The notes: generated from the letters alone by a model not told the origin. A DNA stretch of 64,000 nt from Novosphingobium sp. FKTRR1 (GCF_020404405.1 NZ_JAIZDA010000003.1:186001-250000); one strand, 5' to 3'; shown: positions 19,175-28,326, numbered from the stretch's first letter. Translations and numbers: made by a program.

Positions 19175-20605
19175 CTATTCCAGTCCCAATTGCTCCCGGT
19201 CCACCAGCGAGGCGACCAGTTCCGCCCGCGATGCCGACACCCGATATTCCGCTTCGACCTGACGTAACCGTGCGTCCGCAGCGGCTTCTTCGCGCAAGTT
19301 GACCAACAGGAAATCGCTGGCACCAAGGCTGAAACGCCGCCGTTCGGCCTCGGCCATGCGCGCGGCGAGGCCAGCCTCGTCCAGAACCAGATGCGCCAGC
19401 TTGTCGGAGCCGGTCACTTGCGCTTTCAGATTGGCGATCTCCACCGTCAATTGCTGCTCGAGCAACCGGCGGCGGTGGACCAACGCGTCGGTTTCGGCCG
19501 TGGCCTCGGCGATCTTGCCGCGCGCCTGGCGCTGCTCCAGTGGCACGGAAAAGCGCACCCCGACGATCGCCTCGAGCGGTTGGCGAACATAGCCAAGCGG
19601 GCCGCCGTCCCCGAAATCCTTCGACCCTTCGACCCGCAGATCGAGGCGCGGGCGAAGCTCGTTCTGCGCCAATGCACTGCGCGTCGAGGCCTGCTGCAAC
19701 CGGGTCATCAGCATCTGCACATCGGGTCGCGCCTTGATCGCGTCGTCCTCATGCGTTGCCGTGGGCATCGCGAGGCGCGGCAGGGCAGCGGGCAAATCTT
19801 CCGACTTCGGCACCAGCGGCTGCCCCGTCTCATCGCGCAGGAACAGCGATAGCGCGTTTGCCTGAACTTCGAGATCCTGTTCGGCGCGCACCAGCAAGGC
19901 CTGTCGGCGGACGATGTTCTGCCGATTTTCGACCGCCAGCATGGCTGGTCGTGCGCCCGCGCCAACCTGCTTTTCGATCGAGGTCTGCCGTGCAGCGGCA
20001 AGGTCGAGCAGGTCGCGATAGATGCGCAGCCGCTGCCCCGCCGCAACCCATTGCTGATAGGCCTCGATCGCGCGCCGCTGCACGCCGACCGCCACCATCT
20101 CGCGCTCAAGTTCGGCCAGCTCGGTGTCGAGCCCGGCAATCGCCATCCGCCCGCGCCGATCGTCGATCAGCCGGTCGCGCAGCAGGGCAAAGACCGCGCC
20201 GACTTTCACCTCGCCCAGTCCATTGGTGATCGATTTGCCATCGTACGAGGCGAACGGTCCCATCGACAGGCGATAGCCTGCGTACGTGGCGCCGCCATTG
20301 CCGGTCATCGGGCGGGTGGCCCTGAACTCTGCGCTGGCGTTGTCATAGTAGCCGAGCGCGCGCCATTGCGCATCGCCCTCGAACACGAGGTCATACAGAC
20401 CTTGCGTCGAGAGCAGGCGCGCATCGGCCTGTTTCTGGCGCGCGACGGCCTCGAGAATTTGCGGCGCATGCGCGGCCGACGACCGCAACACCTGCTGCAA
20501 GCTCAACTCTGCCGCACTGGCGGTCGGCGCGGCAGGGGCGAGCGGAGCGGCAAGGGCGAGCAGCGCGGCAGGGGCGAGCGCGATGCCCGCCAACTGGCGG
20601 ATCAC
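19175..20605 (-). CDS. TolC-family outer-membrane efflux protein
   Basis: 476 residues. A signal peptide (about 1-32, ending PTASA-AE) precedes two repeats of the outer-membrane-efflux domain, rich in long alpha-helical coiled-coil stretches (LLEQQLTVEIANLKAQVTGS, RLRQVEAEYRVSASRAELVA). It should form the trimeric channel of a type-I-like export system. Its start overlaps the end of the membrane-fusion gene by 4 bases, and the ABC-like gene is coupled to that in turn, giving one three-gene operon. The exported substrate is not obvious, because no adhesin or RTX protein lies nearby. Confidence 0.85.
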   Translation of the reverse strand: MIRQLAGIALAPAALLALAAPLAPAAPTASAAELSLQQVLRSSAAHAPQILEAVARQKQADARLLSTQGLYDLVFEGDAQWRALGYYDNASAEFRATRPMTGNGGATYAGYRLSMGPFASYDGKSITNGLGEVKVGAVFALLRDRLIDDRRGRMAIAGLDTELAELEREMVAVGVQRRAIEAYQQWVAAGQRLRIYRDLLDLAAARQTSIEKQVGAGARPAMLAVENRQNIVRRQALLVRAEQDLEVQANALSLFLRDETGQPLVPKSEDLPAALPRLAMPTATHEDDAIKARPDVQMLMTRLQQASTRSALAQNELRPRLDLRVEGSKDFGDGGPLGYVRQPLEAIVGVRFSVPLEQRQARGKIAEATAETDALVHRRRLLEQQLTVEIANLKAQVTGSDKLAHLVLDEAGLAARMAEAERRRFSLGASDFLLVNLREEAAADARLRQVEAEYRVSASRAELVASLVDREQLGLE

Positions 20606-21714
20606 TTGCCCTCCTCCTCATAATCGGCCTTAGTCTTGGCTTTGTCCTTGGTTTTCTCGCCCTTGTCGGACAGCGCCTTGCCCAGTCCCTTGCGCGGACC
20701 GGGGTTTTCCGGCGGTGTCATTTCCAGCGGGAAGTCGTTGAGTTGACGCCACAGTTCGTAGCCGACGCTGACGGTTTCCATCTGGATCCAGCCGCGCACT
20801 TTCGATCCCAACCGCACAAAGGCGCTGTCCGGCCATGGGCGCGCGCCCGGCAGCGGTTCGACGAGCACACGGAACAGACCATTGTTCAGCGCGGACGGGT
20901 CGATCGACCGAACCTGTCCGTCGAACATGCCCTGCGCCACCGATGGCCAGCCGCTGAACTGGATGGCCGGCCAGCCTTCGAAGTTCAGTCGTACCCGCTG
21001 GCCACGTCGCACCATCGCCACATCGCGTCCGTCAATTCGCAGTTCGACCACGCGCTGCGAATGTTCGGGCGCCAGTGTCGCCAGCCAGTCGCCCGCGCTG
21101 ACCACTGCCGCGCTGACGCTGGTGTTGATCGCCTGGATCCGTCCATCGCGCGGCGCGCGCACCACTTGCGCGGACTGGCGGTTGAGCGCGATGTCGACCC
21201 GGCTGAGCTTGGCCTTTGCCTCAGCGAGCTTGGCGGCATGGTCGGCTACCTTGATCTGGGCCGTTTCAAAGTCTCGCCGCGATGCGAGGCCATCGGCAAG
21301 CAGCGCGCGGGTGCGGTCGACGTCCAGTCGGGCGACCGCCATGGCTTGCGCGACCGAATCGATCTGGGCCAGAACCTGGTTGCGCTCTGCTGCCATGCGG
21401 ATCAGCACGTCCGGGTCATTGTCGACGATGCGCGCGATCGGTTGGCCGGCCTTGAGCGCCTGCCCGTCGCTGACATACCATCGCTCGACCCGGCCCGGCA
21501 CCATGGCGGTGACCTGCTGCACCCGGTCATGCGGGTCCAGCGCGGTTACCGCGCCGCGTCCGGGAGCCGTCTGGACCCACGGCACGAAGATCAGGAAGGC
21601 GGCGATGCCCGGAATGGTCAGCGCAATCATCCACGCCATCGCCCGCATGACGCGGGGCGGATGCATCGCGCGCAGTGTGGTGAAGCGTTCGAAGCGGTGT
21701 GCGGACCGGTTCAT
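20602..21714 (-). CDS. HlyD-family membrane-fusion protein
   Basis: 370 residues. One N-terminal membrane helix (about 25-47, AWMIALTIPGIAAFLIFVPW) is followed by a biotinyl-lipoyl-like half (MVPGRVERWYVSDGQALKAG), a helical hairpin and the second lipoyl half with VVSAGDWLATLAP. A basic, Lys-rich tail (about the last 35 residues, KGLGKALSDKGEKTKDKAKT) is unusual for the family. It links the inner-membrane ABC-like protein to the TolC channel. Starts and stops overlap both neighbours by 4 bases. Confidence 0.85.
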   Translation of the reverse strand: MNRSAHRFERFTTLRAMHPPRVMRAMAWMIALTIPGIAAFLIFVPWVQTAPGRGAVTALDPHDRVQQVTAMVPGRVERWYVSDGQALKAGQPIARIVDNDPDVLIRMAAERNQVLAQIDSVAQAMAVARLDVDRTRALLADGLASRRDFETAQIKVADHAAKLAEAKAKLSRVDIALNRQSAQVVRAPRDGRIQAINTSVSAAVVSAGDWLATLAPEHSQRVVELRIDGRDVAMVRRGQRVRLNFEGWPAIQFSGWPSVAQGMFDGQVRSIDPSALNNGLFRVLVEPLPGARPWPDSAFVRLGSKVRGWIQMETVSVGYELWRQLNDFPLEMTPPENPGPRKGLGKALSDKGEKTKDKAKTKADYEEEGK

Positions 21715-23393
21715 GCCCGAGCCTCCGCAGAAAAACCGGCGACAAGGCGGATGTCATCCAGTTGCCCGGCGCGGATCTGCTCGCGGTTGCCCAGCCAGAG
21801 CCAGCCATCGCGTTGCAGGCCCTCGGGCCTTCCGGTGAATTGCAGGACGCTGGTGCCGGTCTGGCGCAGATTGCCCAGCACTTTGTCCAGCCTGTGCGGT
21901 GGCAGTAGGTCATACAGCGCAGAGAGCACCAGCACCTTCGGCCGCGCGAGCAAGGCGCCGGCCAGCTTGAGCGCCATCGTCTCGCCCACCGCCAGCGGCC
22001 AGCCGAGTGGCGAGAGCATCGTGTCCATCCCTTGGGGCAACTGGCCCACACGATCGGCCAGCCCGACCAGATCGAGCGCCGCGATCATCGCATCATGGCG
22101 ATCGCCGCTGGCCAGAAGAAGATAGTCGCGCAAAGACAGGTCGACGATCGTGGGGCGATCGAGCACCACCACATCCGAGCGCAAACGCAACATGTCGTAC
22201 GTGCCGATGTCCGCACCGCCTACGGTAACGAGGCCGCGCGCGGGCGTATCCAGCCGTTTGAGCAACACCGATACGGCGCGGTCGACGCCGGGCGCTGCCA
22301 GAATGGCCAGTTGCTCGCCGCTGCCGACCGAAAAGTTCAGGTGGTAATCGCCATATTCCACGTCGCGAAAGGCGATCGCACCGTCAGGCAATGCGGGGGC
22401 ATCGGGCTTGGGCGGGCTTTCTTGCGGAACGTCCCAGAACAGCGACAATTCCTCAAGCCCGCCGACCAGATCGTAAAAGACGTCCAGATAGCTGCCCAGT
22501 TGCGCGATGCCATAGAACACCCCCGAAAGGATCAGTTCGGCCGCCACCAATTGCCCGATCGACAGTTCCCCGGCGATGATCAGCAGGCCGCCCATCGTCA
22601 GCAACCCGGCGCTGGCGCAGGCGTACAGCAACAGCAGGCAGATGGTCTGCGTGAAGGTATAGCGGAAATGGGCGCGGTGCTTTGCCACATAGTCGGCGGT
22701 CAGCGCTTCGGACCGGTCGATGGCGAAATGCATGTGCCGGCTGGACTTGTAGAAACCGTTCGAGCCACCCACCCCGTGCAACCAATGCGCTGCAGTGTGC
22801 TTCGAATGGCTGACGGCGATCGCGGTGGTAAAGGCACTGCGCGCCCAGACCATCAGGATCAGCGCGATCAGCGTGACCAGCACCACGTTGAAGGCCAGAA
22901 AGAAGGGGTGGTAGAAACTGGTGACGACCAGCCCGACAACGCCTTGCAGCACGATGGCAAAGCCTCCGACGAGCAGGCTGGTCAGCGCCTTTTGCACGGT
23001 GGCCATGTCGAAAAAGCGGTTGAACAGATCGCCGCGCCGCGCATCGTGGAAGAATGGATTGCGGGCATGGACCGCGCGCAACGTGATTTCCGCGATCATC
23101 CGCGCGAAAAATCGCCGCTCGAACAGCGCCATCATCTGGACACGCAAAGCGCTGAGCAAGCCTGCCAGCAACAACAGCGTGAACAAGATCGCCGACAGCG
23201 TGAAAAGCGGTGCGGGCATGGCGATATTGGCCACCGCATTGATCAGCAGTTGCACCGAAATGGGTGTAGCCAGCGACAGCAGCGAGATCGCCGCTCCGTA
23301 AAGCAGCGCCAACCGCAGATAGGGGCCATCCGGACCAAGGATCAGCGCAATCCACCGCCCGACCTGTCGCATCCCCACATTCTGCCGCGCCAC
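21711..23393 (-). CDS. ABC-exporter-like protein with a degenerate nucleotide-binding domain
   Basis: 560 residues. The N-terminal ~310 residues form a six-helix ABC exporter membrane domain. The C-terminal domain aligns in layout with an ABC ATPase, but its motifs are lost: at the Walker A position stands AILAAPGVDRAVSVLLKRLD (no GxxGxGK[ST], no lysine). At the signature stands GWPLAVGETMALKLAGALLA instead of LSGGQ. At Walker B stands VLVLSALYD, lacking the Asp-Glu pair. It is coupled to HlyD and TolC partners, so export or an outer-membrane function is likely. How it would be energised is unclear; it may need a separate ATPase or may act as a non-catalytic half. Confidence 0.75.
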   Translation of the reverse strand: MARQNVGMRQVGRWIALILGPDGPYLRLALLYGAAISLLSLATPISVQLLINAVANIAMPAPLFTLSAILFTLLLLAGLLSALRVQMMALFERRFFARMIAEITLRAVHARNPFFHDARRGDLFNRFFDMATVQKALTSLLVGGFAIVLQGVVGLVVTSFYHPFFLAFNVVLVTLIALILMVWARSAFTTAIAVSHSKHTAAHWLHGVGGSNGFYKSSRHMHFAIDRSEALTADYVAKHRAHFRYTFTQTICLLLLYACASAGLLTMGGLLIIAGELSIGQLVAAELILSGVFYGIAQLGSYLDVFYDLVGGLEELSLFWDVPQESPPKPDAPALPDGAIAFRDVEYGDYHLNFSVGSGEQLAILAAPGVDRAVSVLLKRLDTPARGLVTVGGADIGTYDMLRLRSDVVVLDRPTIVDLSLRDYLLLASGDRHDAMIAALDLVGLADRVGQLPQGMDTMLSPLGWPLAVGETMALKLAGALLARPKVLVLSALYDLLPPHRLDKVLGNLRQTGTSVLQFTGRPEGLQRDGWLWLGNREQIRAGQLDDIRLVAGFSAEARA

Positions 23394-23823
23394 GCACCAT
23401 CCTTTCGCAATTGCAGCGGCCAGATAGCGACGTTCTTTTGCCCTTCAAGCAGAGCAATACCCGGACACAAAATGTAATGTTCCGGAAACTTAAGAAACAG
23501 ATTTTAGATATTCTAATTTATTCAACACAATAATACGTTGTTATTGAAAACATTTGAGGATTTTCAATAATGCATTATCAAATGTTGGAGAATTTCCTTA
23601 TCCATAGAGATGGTTTCGTTTTGCTTGATTGCCTTTTATCTCGCCTCGGCAGGGCCGGGCAGGGGCGGAGCGAGAAGTTGGGGCAAGCATCCAGAATACA
23701 AAGGAAAAATCCATAGGCGGCAAGATGGCGCTCCCAAGATTGACCTCGAGAGCGCCTTCCCGTCGTTAGCTGGCTTGTTAGGCCAGACTGAAGCGTGCGA
23801 AGTCTTGCGACGGTCGCAGCTGC
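23394..23823. promoter_or_regulatory. AT-rich promoter region with nested palindromes
   Basis: 430 bp without a convincing gene. From about 23470 to 23610 the base composition is far more AT-rich than anywhere else in the window. TTATTGAAAA (23541-23550) and TTTTCAATAA (23561-23570) are a perfect 10-bp inverted repeat with a 10-bp spacer. CATTTGA/TCAAATG (23551-23557 and 23578-23584) and CAATAA/TTATTG (23528-23533 and 23541-23546) overlap it. This is the likely promoter/operator of the exporter operon that starts at 23393. The rest (23620-23823) shows nothing recognisable. Confidence 0.55.
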
Positions 23824-24585
23824 TTAGCGGCGCGATTTCGATTTGCGCCAGCCCATCCGTTGCAGTTCGGGTTGGCGATCAAGGATCTGGTGCTTCAAGG
23901 CTCCCGCCACATGCAGCGCGAACAGCGCGAGCATCAGATAAGCACCGATCTCATGCCATTCCACAAGGTCTTCATGCAGCTTGTGTTGTGGCGCCACGCC
24001 GCCCGGTTCGCGGCCGATATCGGCGATAGGCGCAATCGTCGGCAATGGAATGATCCACCAGATTCCCGGCGGCTGCATCTTGCGCCCGCCGGGTGACGGC
24101 GTTGCCGGAGCCGATTGTGCCGACGCCATGGGACCGGAGGCCATGGGTGACGGCGCGACCAGCGCGCCGGGCGAGCCGGCGGGGGGATGCGCCGACAGGA
24201 TGGCCCAGCCGGTCAGCGGCATGAGCGCCATGCCGGCATAAAGCAGGAAATGCGCGAAGTGGGCCGCATGGCGTTCCCATGGCCGCATATCCGGTGCATG
24301 CGCCGGGGGTTCGTGCATCAAACGCCACGCGATGCGGACCACCGTCAGCGCAAGAACGGTCATTCCCGAAGACAGATGCAACGTGATGCCGATACCATAA
24401 AGCGGACGATTGGCCTTGAAGAAGTCGCGCGCAAGATCCCAGATCAGGAACCCGCTCAGCAAGTTCCACAGGATCAACGTGGCGATGATCCAGTGCAGGT
24501 AGATGGCCACGCGGGTGTAGCGTTCGTCGCCGCTGCCCGGCGTGCGCGATGTGCTCAGATCGTTTTCGGCCGCGATCACGGTCAT
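23824..24585 (-). CDS. cytochrome b561 family protein
   Basis: 253 residues with four membrane helices and the haem-coordinating histidines of the diheme b561 fold: IYLHWIIATL, ITLHLSSGM, AHFLLYAGM and FALHVAGALKHQ. A Pro/Ser/Gly-rich loop of ~45 residues between helices 3 and 4 is longer than usual. It should pass electrons across the inner membrane, perhaps from quinol to a periplasmic partner. The ATG at 24585 has an excellent AAGGAGGAG; the longer frame to 24648 is not used. It is divergent from the FAH gene at 24835 and shares the region with two TTGAAC-N6-GTCA motifs, suggesting co-regulation with the catabolic genes. Confidence 0.87.
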   Translation of the reverse strand: MTVIAAENDLSTSRTPGSGDERYTRVAIYLHWIIATLILWNLLSGFLIWDLARDFFKANRPLYGIGITLHLSSGMTVLALTVVRIAWRLMHEPPAHAPDMRPWERHAAHFAHFLLYAGMALMPLTGWAILSAHPPAGSPGALVAPSPMASGPMASAQSAPATPSPGGRKMQPPGIWWIIPLPTIAPIADIGREPGGVAPQHKLHEDLVEWHEIGAYLMLALFALHVAGALKHQILDRQPELQRMGWRKSKSRR

Positions 24586-24680
24586 ATCTCCTCCTTGGCT
24601 TTGCGCCCTGATTGCTCGGCCCGCACCGCACTCTTGCGACAAGCCCATCGGCGCAATGGCGTCGCCTTAGCGCAAAAATA

Positions 24681-24715
24681 TTGAACTAGACAGTCAGCTT
24701 TGAACTAATTAGTCA
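24681..24715 (+). promoter_or_regulatory. tandem TTGAAC-N6-GTCA operators
   Basis: TTGAACTAGACAGTCA (24681-24696) is followed after 3 bp by TTGAACTAATTAGTCA (24700-24715), a 19-bp repeat period. The second copy has a perfect palindromic core, ACTAATTAGT. The first copy is identical, over all 16 bases and in inverted orientation, to 44324-44339. Further copies are at 34264 and 55916. Probably the binding site of a TetR-type repressor. Confidence 0.75.
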
Positions 24716-24778
24716 GACTGAAAGATCGCTCGCGTTGATCGGGATCGGGAATGGCGAAGGTGTCCTTGGCAGGACTAT

Positions 24779-24802
24779 GCCTCCCGGCGCTGCGCGGGAG
24801 GC
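24779..24802 (+). promoter_or_regulatory. stable hairpin in the 5' leader of the FAH gene
   Basis: GCCTCCCG (24779-24786) pairs perfectly with CGGGAGGC (24795-24802) around an 8-base loop, ending 32 bases before the start codon at 24835. There is no T-run after it, so it is not a simple terminator. It may affect translation or mRNA stability. Confidence 0.4.
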
Positions 24803-24834
24803 CCGAGATGATGCTCTGAAAAGGATCGAGATCG

Positions 24835-25689
24835 ATGAAGCTTGCCCGGTTTACCGTTGATGGCCACACCCGCCTTGGCAAAGTGAAGGGCGACCAGATC
24901 GTCGATATCAGCGCCGCCGTGCCCGAGATCGGCAACTCGATGCGGCTGCTGCTTGAGCAACTGGACACGGTTCGCGATGCCATCGAGGCCATCGCTGCGC
25001 CTTCCTGGCCGCTGTCCTCGGTCACGCTCGACGCGCCGATTGCCGATCCGCGCAAGTTCCTTGCCATCGGCATGAACTACCAGTCCCACGTGGACGAGGC
25101 CGCCGCCGCCGGGGTGACCGCGCCGCAAACCCAGATCTGGTTCAACAAACAGGTCACCTGCATCAATGGTCCGTTTGGCGATGTGGACGTGCCCAAGGCC
25201 GGACCCGACAGGGTCGACTATGAGGCCGAGATGGGCGTCGTGATCGGCAAGCGCTGCCGACACGTGTCGCGTGAAGATGCGCGTTCGGTCATCGCCGGTT
25301 ACGTCGTGTGCAACGACGTGACGGCGCGCGACTGGCAGTTCCGCTCGCCCACGTTTACGCTCGGCAAGTCGTTCGACACCCATGGGCCGATCGGTCCGTG
25401 GATCACCACGGACGACGAAATCGCCGACCCCCATGCGTTGACGATTACGTTGGAACTCAATGGTGAGGAGCGCCAGCGGGCCAGCACCGGGGAAATGATC
25501 TACGATATCTACGATCAGATCGCCTACCTCTCGCAAGTCATGACGCTCGAACCCGGCGATCTGATCGCCACCGGCACGCCAGCGGGCGTGGGCATCGCGG
25601 GCGACCGCTTCATGAAGGCCGGCGACGTCGTGCGCGTGGCCGTCGAAGGCCTTGGTGCGATCGAGAACCGGTTCGTCAACGAAGCCTGA
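24835..25689 (+). CDS. fumarylacetoacetate hydrolase family protein
   Basis: 284 residues. FAH-fold landmarks: KFLAIGMNYQSHVDEA, metal-site VDYEAEMGVVIG, VCNDVTARDWQFRSP, the SFDTHGPIGPWI loop and the terminal TGTPAGVG. It is closest in layout to the 2-hydroxyhepta-2,4-diene-dioate isomerase/hydrolase group. Preceded by the two TTGAAC-N6-GTCA motifs and a leader hairpin, and followed 103 bp later by the aldehyde dehydrogenase. Likely hydrolase of a ring-fission product; substrate not determinable. Confidence 0.88.
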   Translation: MKLARFTVDGHTRLGKVKGDQIVDISAAVPEIGNSMRLLLEQLDTVRDAIEAIAAPSWPLSSVTLDAPIADPRKFLAIGMNYQSHVDEAAAAGVTAPQTQIWFNKQVTCINGPFGDVDVPKAGPDRVDYEAEMGVVIGKRCRHVSREDARSVIAGYVVCNDVTARDWQFRSPTFTLGKSFDTHGPIGPWITTDDEIADPHALTITLELNGEERQRASTGEMIYDIYDQIAYLSQVMTLEPGDLIATGTPAGVGIAGDRFMKAGDVVRVAVEGLGAIENRFVNEA

Positions 25690-25792
25690 AGGACAGTGGC
25701 GATCGGGCTAGGCCTGATCGCCGCCAACCGCTGCGCTGTGGTTGGCCGTGCAGCCGTCATGAGTTTGCGCATCACGAGTTTGGGAGAGCACC

Positions 25793-27208
25793 ATGCCGCA
25801 GACCGGCACCAGAACCTTTGAACGTCGCAATCCGGTTACGGGCGAAGTGGCAACGACAGCACCGGCGGCGACCGTTGCCGATGTCCATGCGGCCTGTGCG
25901 GCGGCGCAAGCCGCGTTTCCGGTCTGGTCGGGCATGGGCCCCAACGCGCGCCGTGCACTGTTGATGAAGGCGGCCGACGAGCTGGAATTGCGCGCGCCTC
26001 AGTTCATCGCGGCGATGATGGGCGAGATCGGTGCTACGCAAGGCTGGGCCGGGTTCAACCTTGCGCTGGCAGCGGGCATCGTGCGCGAAGCGGCGGCGAT
26101 GACCACGCAGATCGGCGGCGAGGTGATCCCGTCGGACAAGCCGGGTTGCGTCGCCATGGCCTTGCGTGAGCCGGTCGGCGTGATGCTGGGGATCGCGCCG
26201 TGGAATGCGCCGATCATTCTGGGCGTTCGGGCGATTGCGATGCCGCTGGCCTGCGGCAACACCGTGGTGCTCAAGGCCAGCGAGCAATGCCCGCGCACGC
26301 ATGCCTTGATTGTAGAGGCTTTTGCGGCAGCGGGCCTGCCCGAAGGAGCGGTGCAATCGATCAGCAACGCGCCCGAGGATGCCGTCGAAATCGTTGCGGC
26401 TCTGATCGACCATCCGGCAGTCCGCCGTATCAATTTCACCGGGTCGACCCACGTCGGCAAGATTATCGCGCAGCGCGCGGCGGGCCATCTCAAGCCCGTA
26501 TTGCTGGAACTGGGAGGCAAGGCTCCGCTTATCGTGCTGGACGATGCAGATCTGGACGAAGCGGTAAAGGCGGCGGCCTTCGGAGCGTTCATGAACTCTG
26601 GCCAGATCTGCATGTCGACCGAGCGGATCATTGTGGTCGAGGCCGTGGCCGATGCGTTTGCCGAGAAGTTCGAGGCAAAGGTGCGCACGTTGCCCTGCGG
26701 TGATCCGCGCGAAGGCCAGACGCCTCTGGGTGCGGTGGTGGACCTGAAAACCGTCGGTACCGTGATGGCGCTGATCGACGATGCGTTGGCGCAAGGCGCG
26801 CAAGCGCTGGTGTCGGGCGATGCAAAAGGCGTGCTGATGCCCGCGCACGTGATCGACAAAGTAACGCCGGCCATGAAGCTGTTCCGCGATGAAAGCTTCG
26901 GGCCGGTCGTCGCGATCGTCCGCGCACGCGATGAAGCCCATGCGATCGAACTTGCCAACGATACCGACTACGGCCTTTCGGCCGCGGTGTTCACGCGGGA
27001 TATCGCGCGCGGGATGCGCGTTGCCCGGCAAGTGCAATCAGGCATTTGCCACATCAACGGGCCAACCGTGCATGATGAGGCGCAGATGCCGTTCGGCGGA
27101 ACCAAGGCTTCGGGCCATGGCCGGTTCGGCGGCAAGGCGGGCGTCGATGCCTTTACCGAACTGCGCTGGATCACTTTTGAGACGCTGCCCGGACACTATC
27201 CGATCTGA
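25793..27208 (+). CDS. NAD(P)-dependent aldehyde dehydrogenase (vanillin/salicylaldehyde-type)
   Basis: 471 residues. It has the active-site elements of the ALDH superfamily: GIAPWNAPIILGVRAIAMPL, RRINFTGSTHVGKII, the catalytic glutamate in LLELGGKAPLIVLDD, the catalytic cysteine in FMNSGQICMSTERI and ESFGPVVAIVRA. The APWNAP form and QICMSTER context fit the benzaldehyde/vanillin/salicylaldehyde dehydrogenase group. It would oxidise the aldehyde made by the flavocytochrome at 37.4-40.1 kb, a pairing seen in pchA-pchC-pchF systems. The ATG at 25793 follows GGGAGAG. Confidence 0.88.
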   Translation: MPQTGTRTFERRNPVTGEVATTAPAATVADVHAACAAAQAAFPVWSGMGPNARRALLMKAADELELRAPQFIAAMMGEIGATQGWAGFNLALAAGIVREAAAMTTQIGGEVIPSDKPGCVAMALREPVGVMLGIAPWNAPIILGVRAIAMPLACGNTVVLKASEQCPRTHALIVEAFAAAGLPEGAVQSISNAPEDAVEIVAALIDHPAVRRINFTGSTHVGKIIAQRAAGHLKPVLLELGGKAPLIVLDDADLDEAVKAAAFGAFMNSGQICMSTERIIVVEAVADAFAEKFEAKVRTLPCGDPREGQTPLGAVVDLKTVGTVMALIDDALAQGAQALVSGDAKGVLMPAHVIDKVTPAMKLFRDESFGPVVAIVRARDEAHAIELANDTDYGLSAAVFTRDIARGMRVARQVQSGICHINGPTVHDEAQMPFGGTKASGHGRFGGKAGVDAFTELRWITFETLPGHYPI

Positions 27209-27244
27209 TCGCGTGTCCGCCGGGATTGGGGCTGCGCGCAGATG

Positions 27245-27262
27245 AATCCCGGCACCTAACTT
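27245..27262 (+). promoter_or_regulatory. AAT-N4-GCACCTAACTT motif, copy 1
   Basis: AAT CCCG GCACCTAACTT lies 78 bp before the start codon of the FAH-like gene at 27340. It is one of four strong copies of an AAT-N4-GCACCTARCTY element found only upstream of pathway genes in this window; the others are at 30507, 35342 and 44211 (minus strand). Confidence 0.6.
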
Positions 27263-27339
27263 CGGCGGGTCAGTCATCGTAAGCAAATCGCCGACCGGCC
27301 CAATGCGTGTCCGGGCCTTGGCCATGAAGGCGATCGTTT

Positions 27340-28326
27340 ATGAAACTTGCAACTCTCAAGGATGGTACACCCGATGGCGTGCTGCATGTCGTCTCGCGCG
27401 ATCTCAGCCGCTCGGTGCCAGCCCACGGCATTGCACCGACGCTGCAGGCGGCAATCGAGGACTGGGATCGGGCCGCCCCGTTGCTGATGCACGTGTATGA
27501 GGCGCTCAATGCGGATGAAGGCGCGCAATCGGACTCGTTCGATCCGTTGCGCGCCGCCGCACCCTTGCCTCGGGCATGGCAGTGGCTTGATGCATCGGCG
27601 TTCCATTCGCACGGCGATCTGATGGAGACGGTGTTCGGTCTCGACCCGCCGACTGACAAGCACACCGTGCCGCTGATGTACCAGGGGGCCGGCGACGAAC
27701 TGCTTGGCGCCTGTGACGATCTGCGACTGCCCAGCGCCGACGATGGCATGGACTTCGAAGCAGAGTTGGTCGCCATTCTGGGCCGCGTGCCGATGGGCAC
27801 CAAGGCCGTCGCGGCCGACCCCCACATCCGTCTGTTGATGCTTGCCAACGATACCAGCCTGCGCGCGATCGCGGGCAAGGAGATAAAGACCGGGTTCGGC
27901 TTTCTGCAATCGAAAGCCGCGACCAGCTTCGGTCCCGTGGCGGTGACCCCTGACGAACTGGGTGATGCCTGGCGGGATGGGCGGGTGCATCTGCCGATGC
28001 ATATCCACTGGAACGGTGCGCAATTCGGCCGCCCGGACTGCGGTGCAATGGGCTTTTCCTTCGGTGAGCTGGTCCAGCATGCCGCAAGGACGCGCAATCT
28101 GGCGGCCGGTACGCTGATCGGTACGGGCACGATCTCCAACGCAAACTATCGGGAGGTCGGCTCTGCCTGCATCGCCGAGCGCCGCGCCATTGAAATGATC
28201 GACCATGGCCACCCGGTCACACCTTACATGCACTTTGGCGACCGTGTTCGCATCGAGATGTTCGATGTCGATGGACGGTCAATCTTTGGCGCGATCGATC
28301 AGGCTTACGTTCAGGCAGACCTCTGA
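27340..28326 (+). CDS. FAH-fold hydrolase, long (fumarylacetoacetase-like) type
   Basis: 328 residues. The family's metal-site segment is present as DGMDFEAELVAILG, and ANDTSLRA corresponds to the usual NDVTAR region, followed by KAATSFGPVAVTP. The GTGTISN segment resembles bacterial fumarylacetoacetases rather than the short HpaG-type enzymes at 24835 or 34339. It therefore probably acts on a different, later intermediate. It is preceded by the GCACCTAACTT motif and followed 62 bp later by the histidinol-dehydrogenase homologue. Confidence 0.82.
   Translation: MKLATLKDGTPDGVLHVVSRDLSRSVPAHGIAPTLQAAIEDWDRAAPLLMHVYEALNADEGAQSDSFDPLRAAAPLPRAWQWLDASAFHSHGDLMETVFGLDPPTDKHTVPLMYQGAGDELLGACDDLRLPSADDGMDFEAELVAILGRVPMGTKAVAADPHIRLLMLANDTSLRAIAGKEIKTGFGFLQSKAATSFGPVAVTPDELGDAWRDGRVHLPMHIHWNGAQFGRPDCGAMGFSFGELVQHAARTRNLAAGTLIGTGTISNANYREVGSACIAERRAIEMIDHGHPVTPYMHFGDRVRIEMFDVDGRSIFGAIDQAYVQADL

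Noticed and set aside
22032..23477. 481-residue open frame on the plus strand
   Set aside because: Antisense to the ABC-like exporter; extremely Gln/Arg/His-rich, no motifs.
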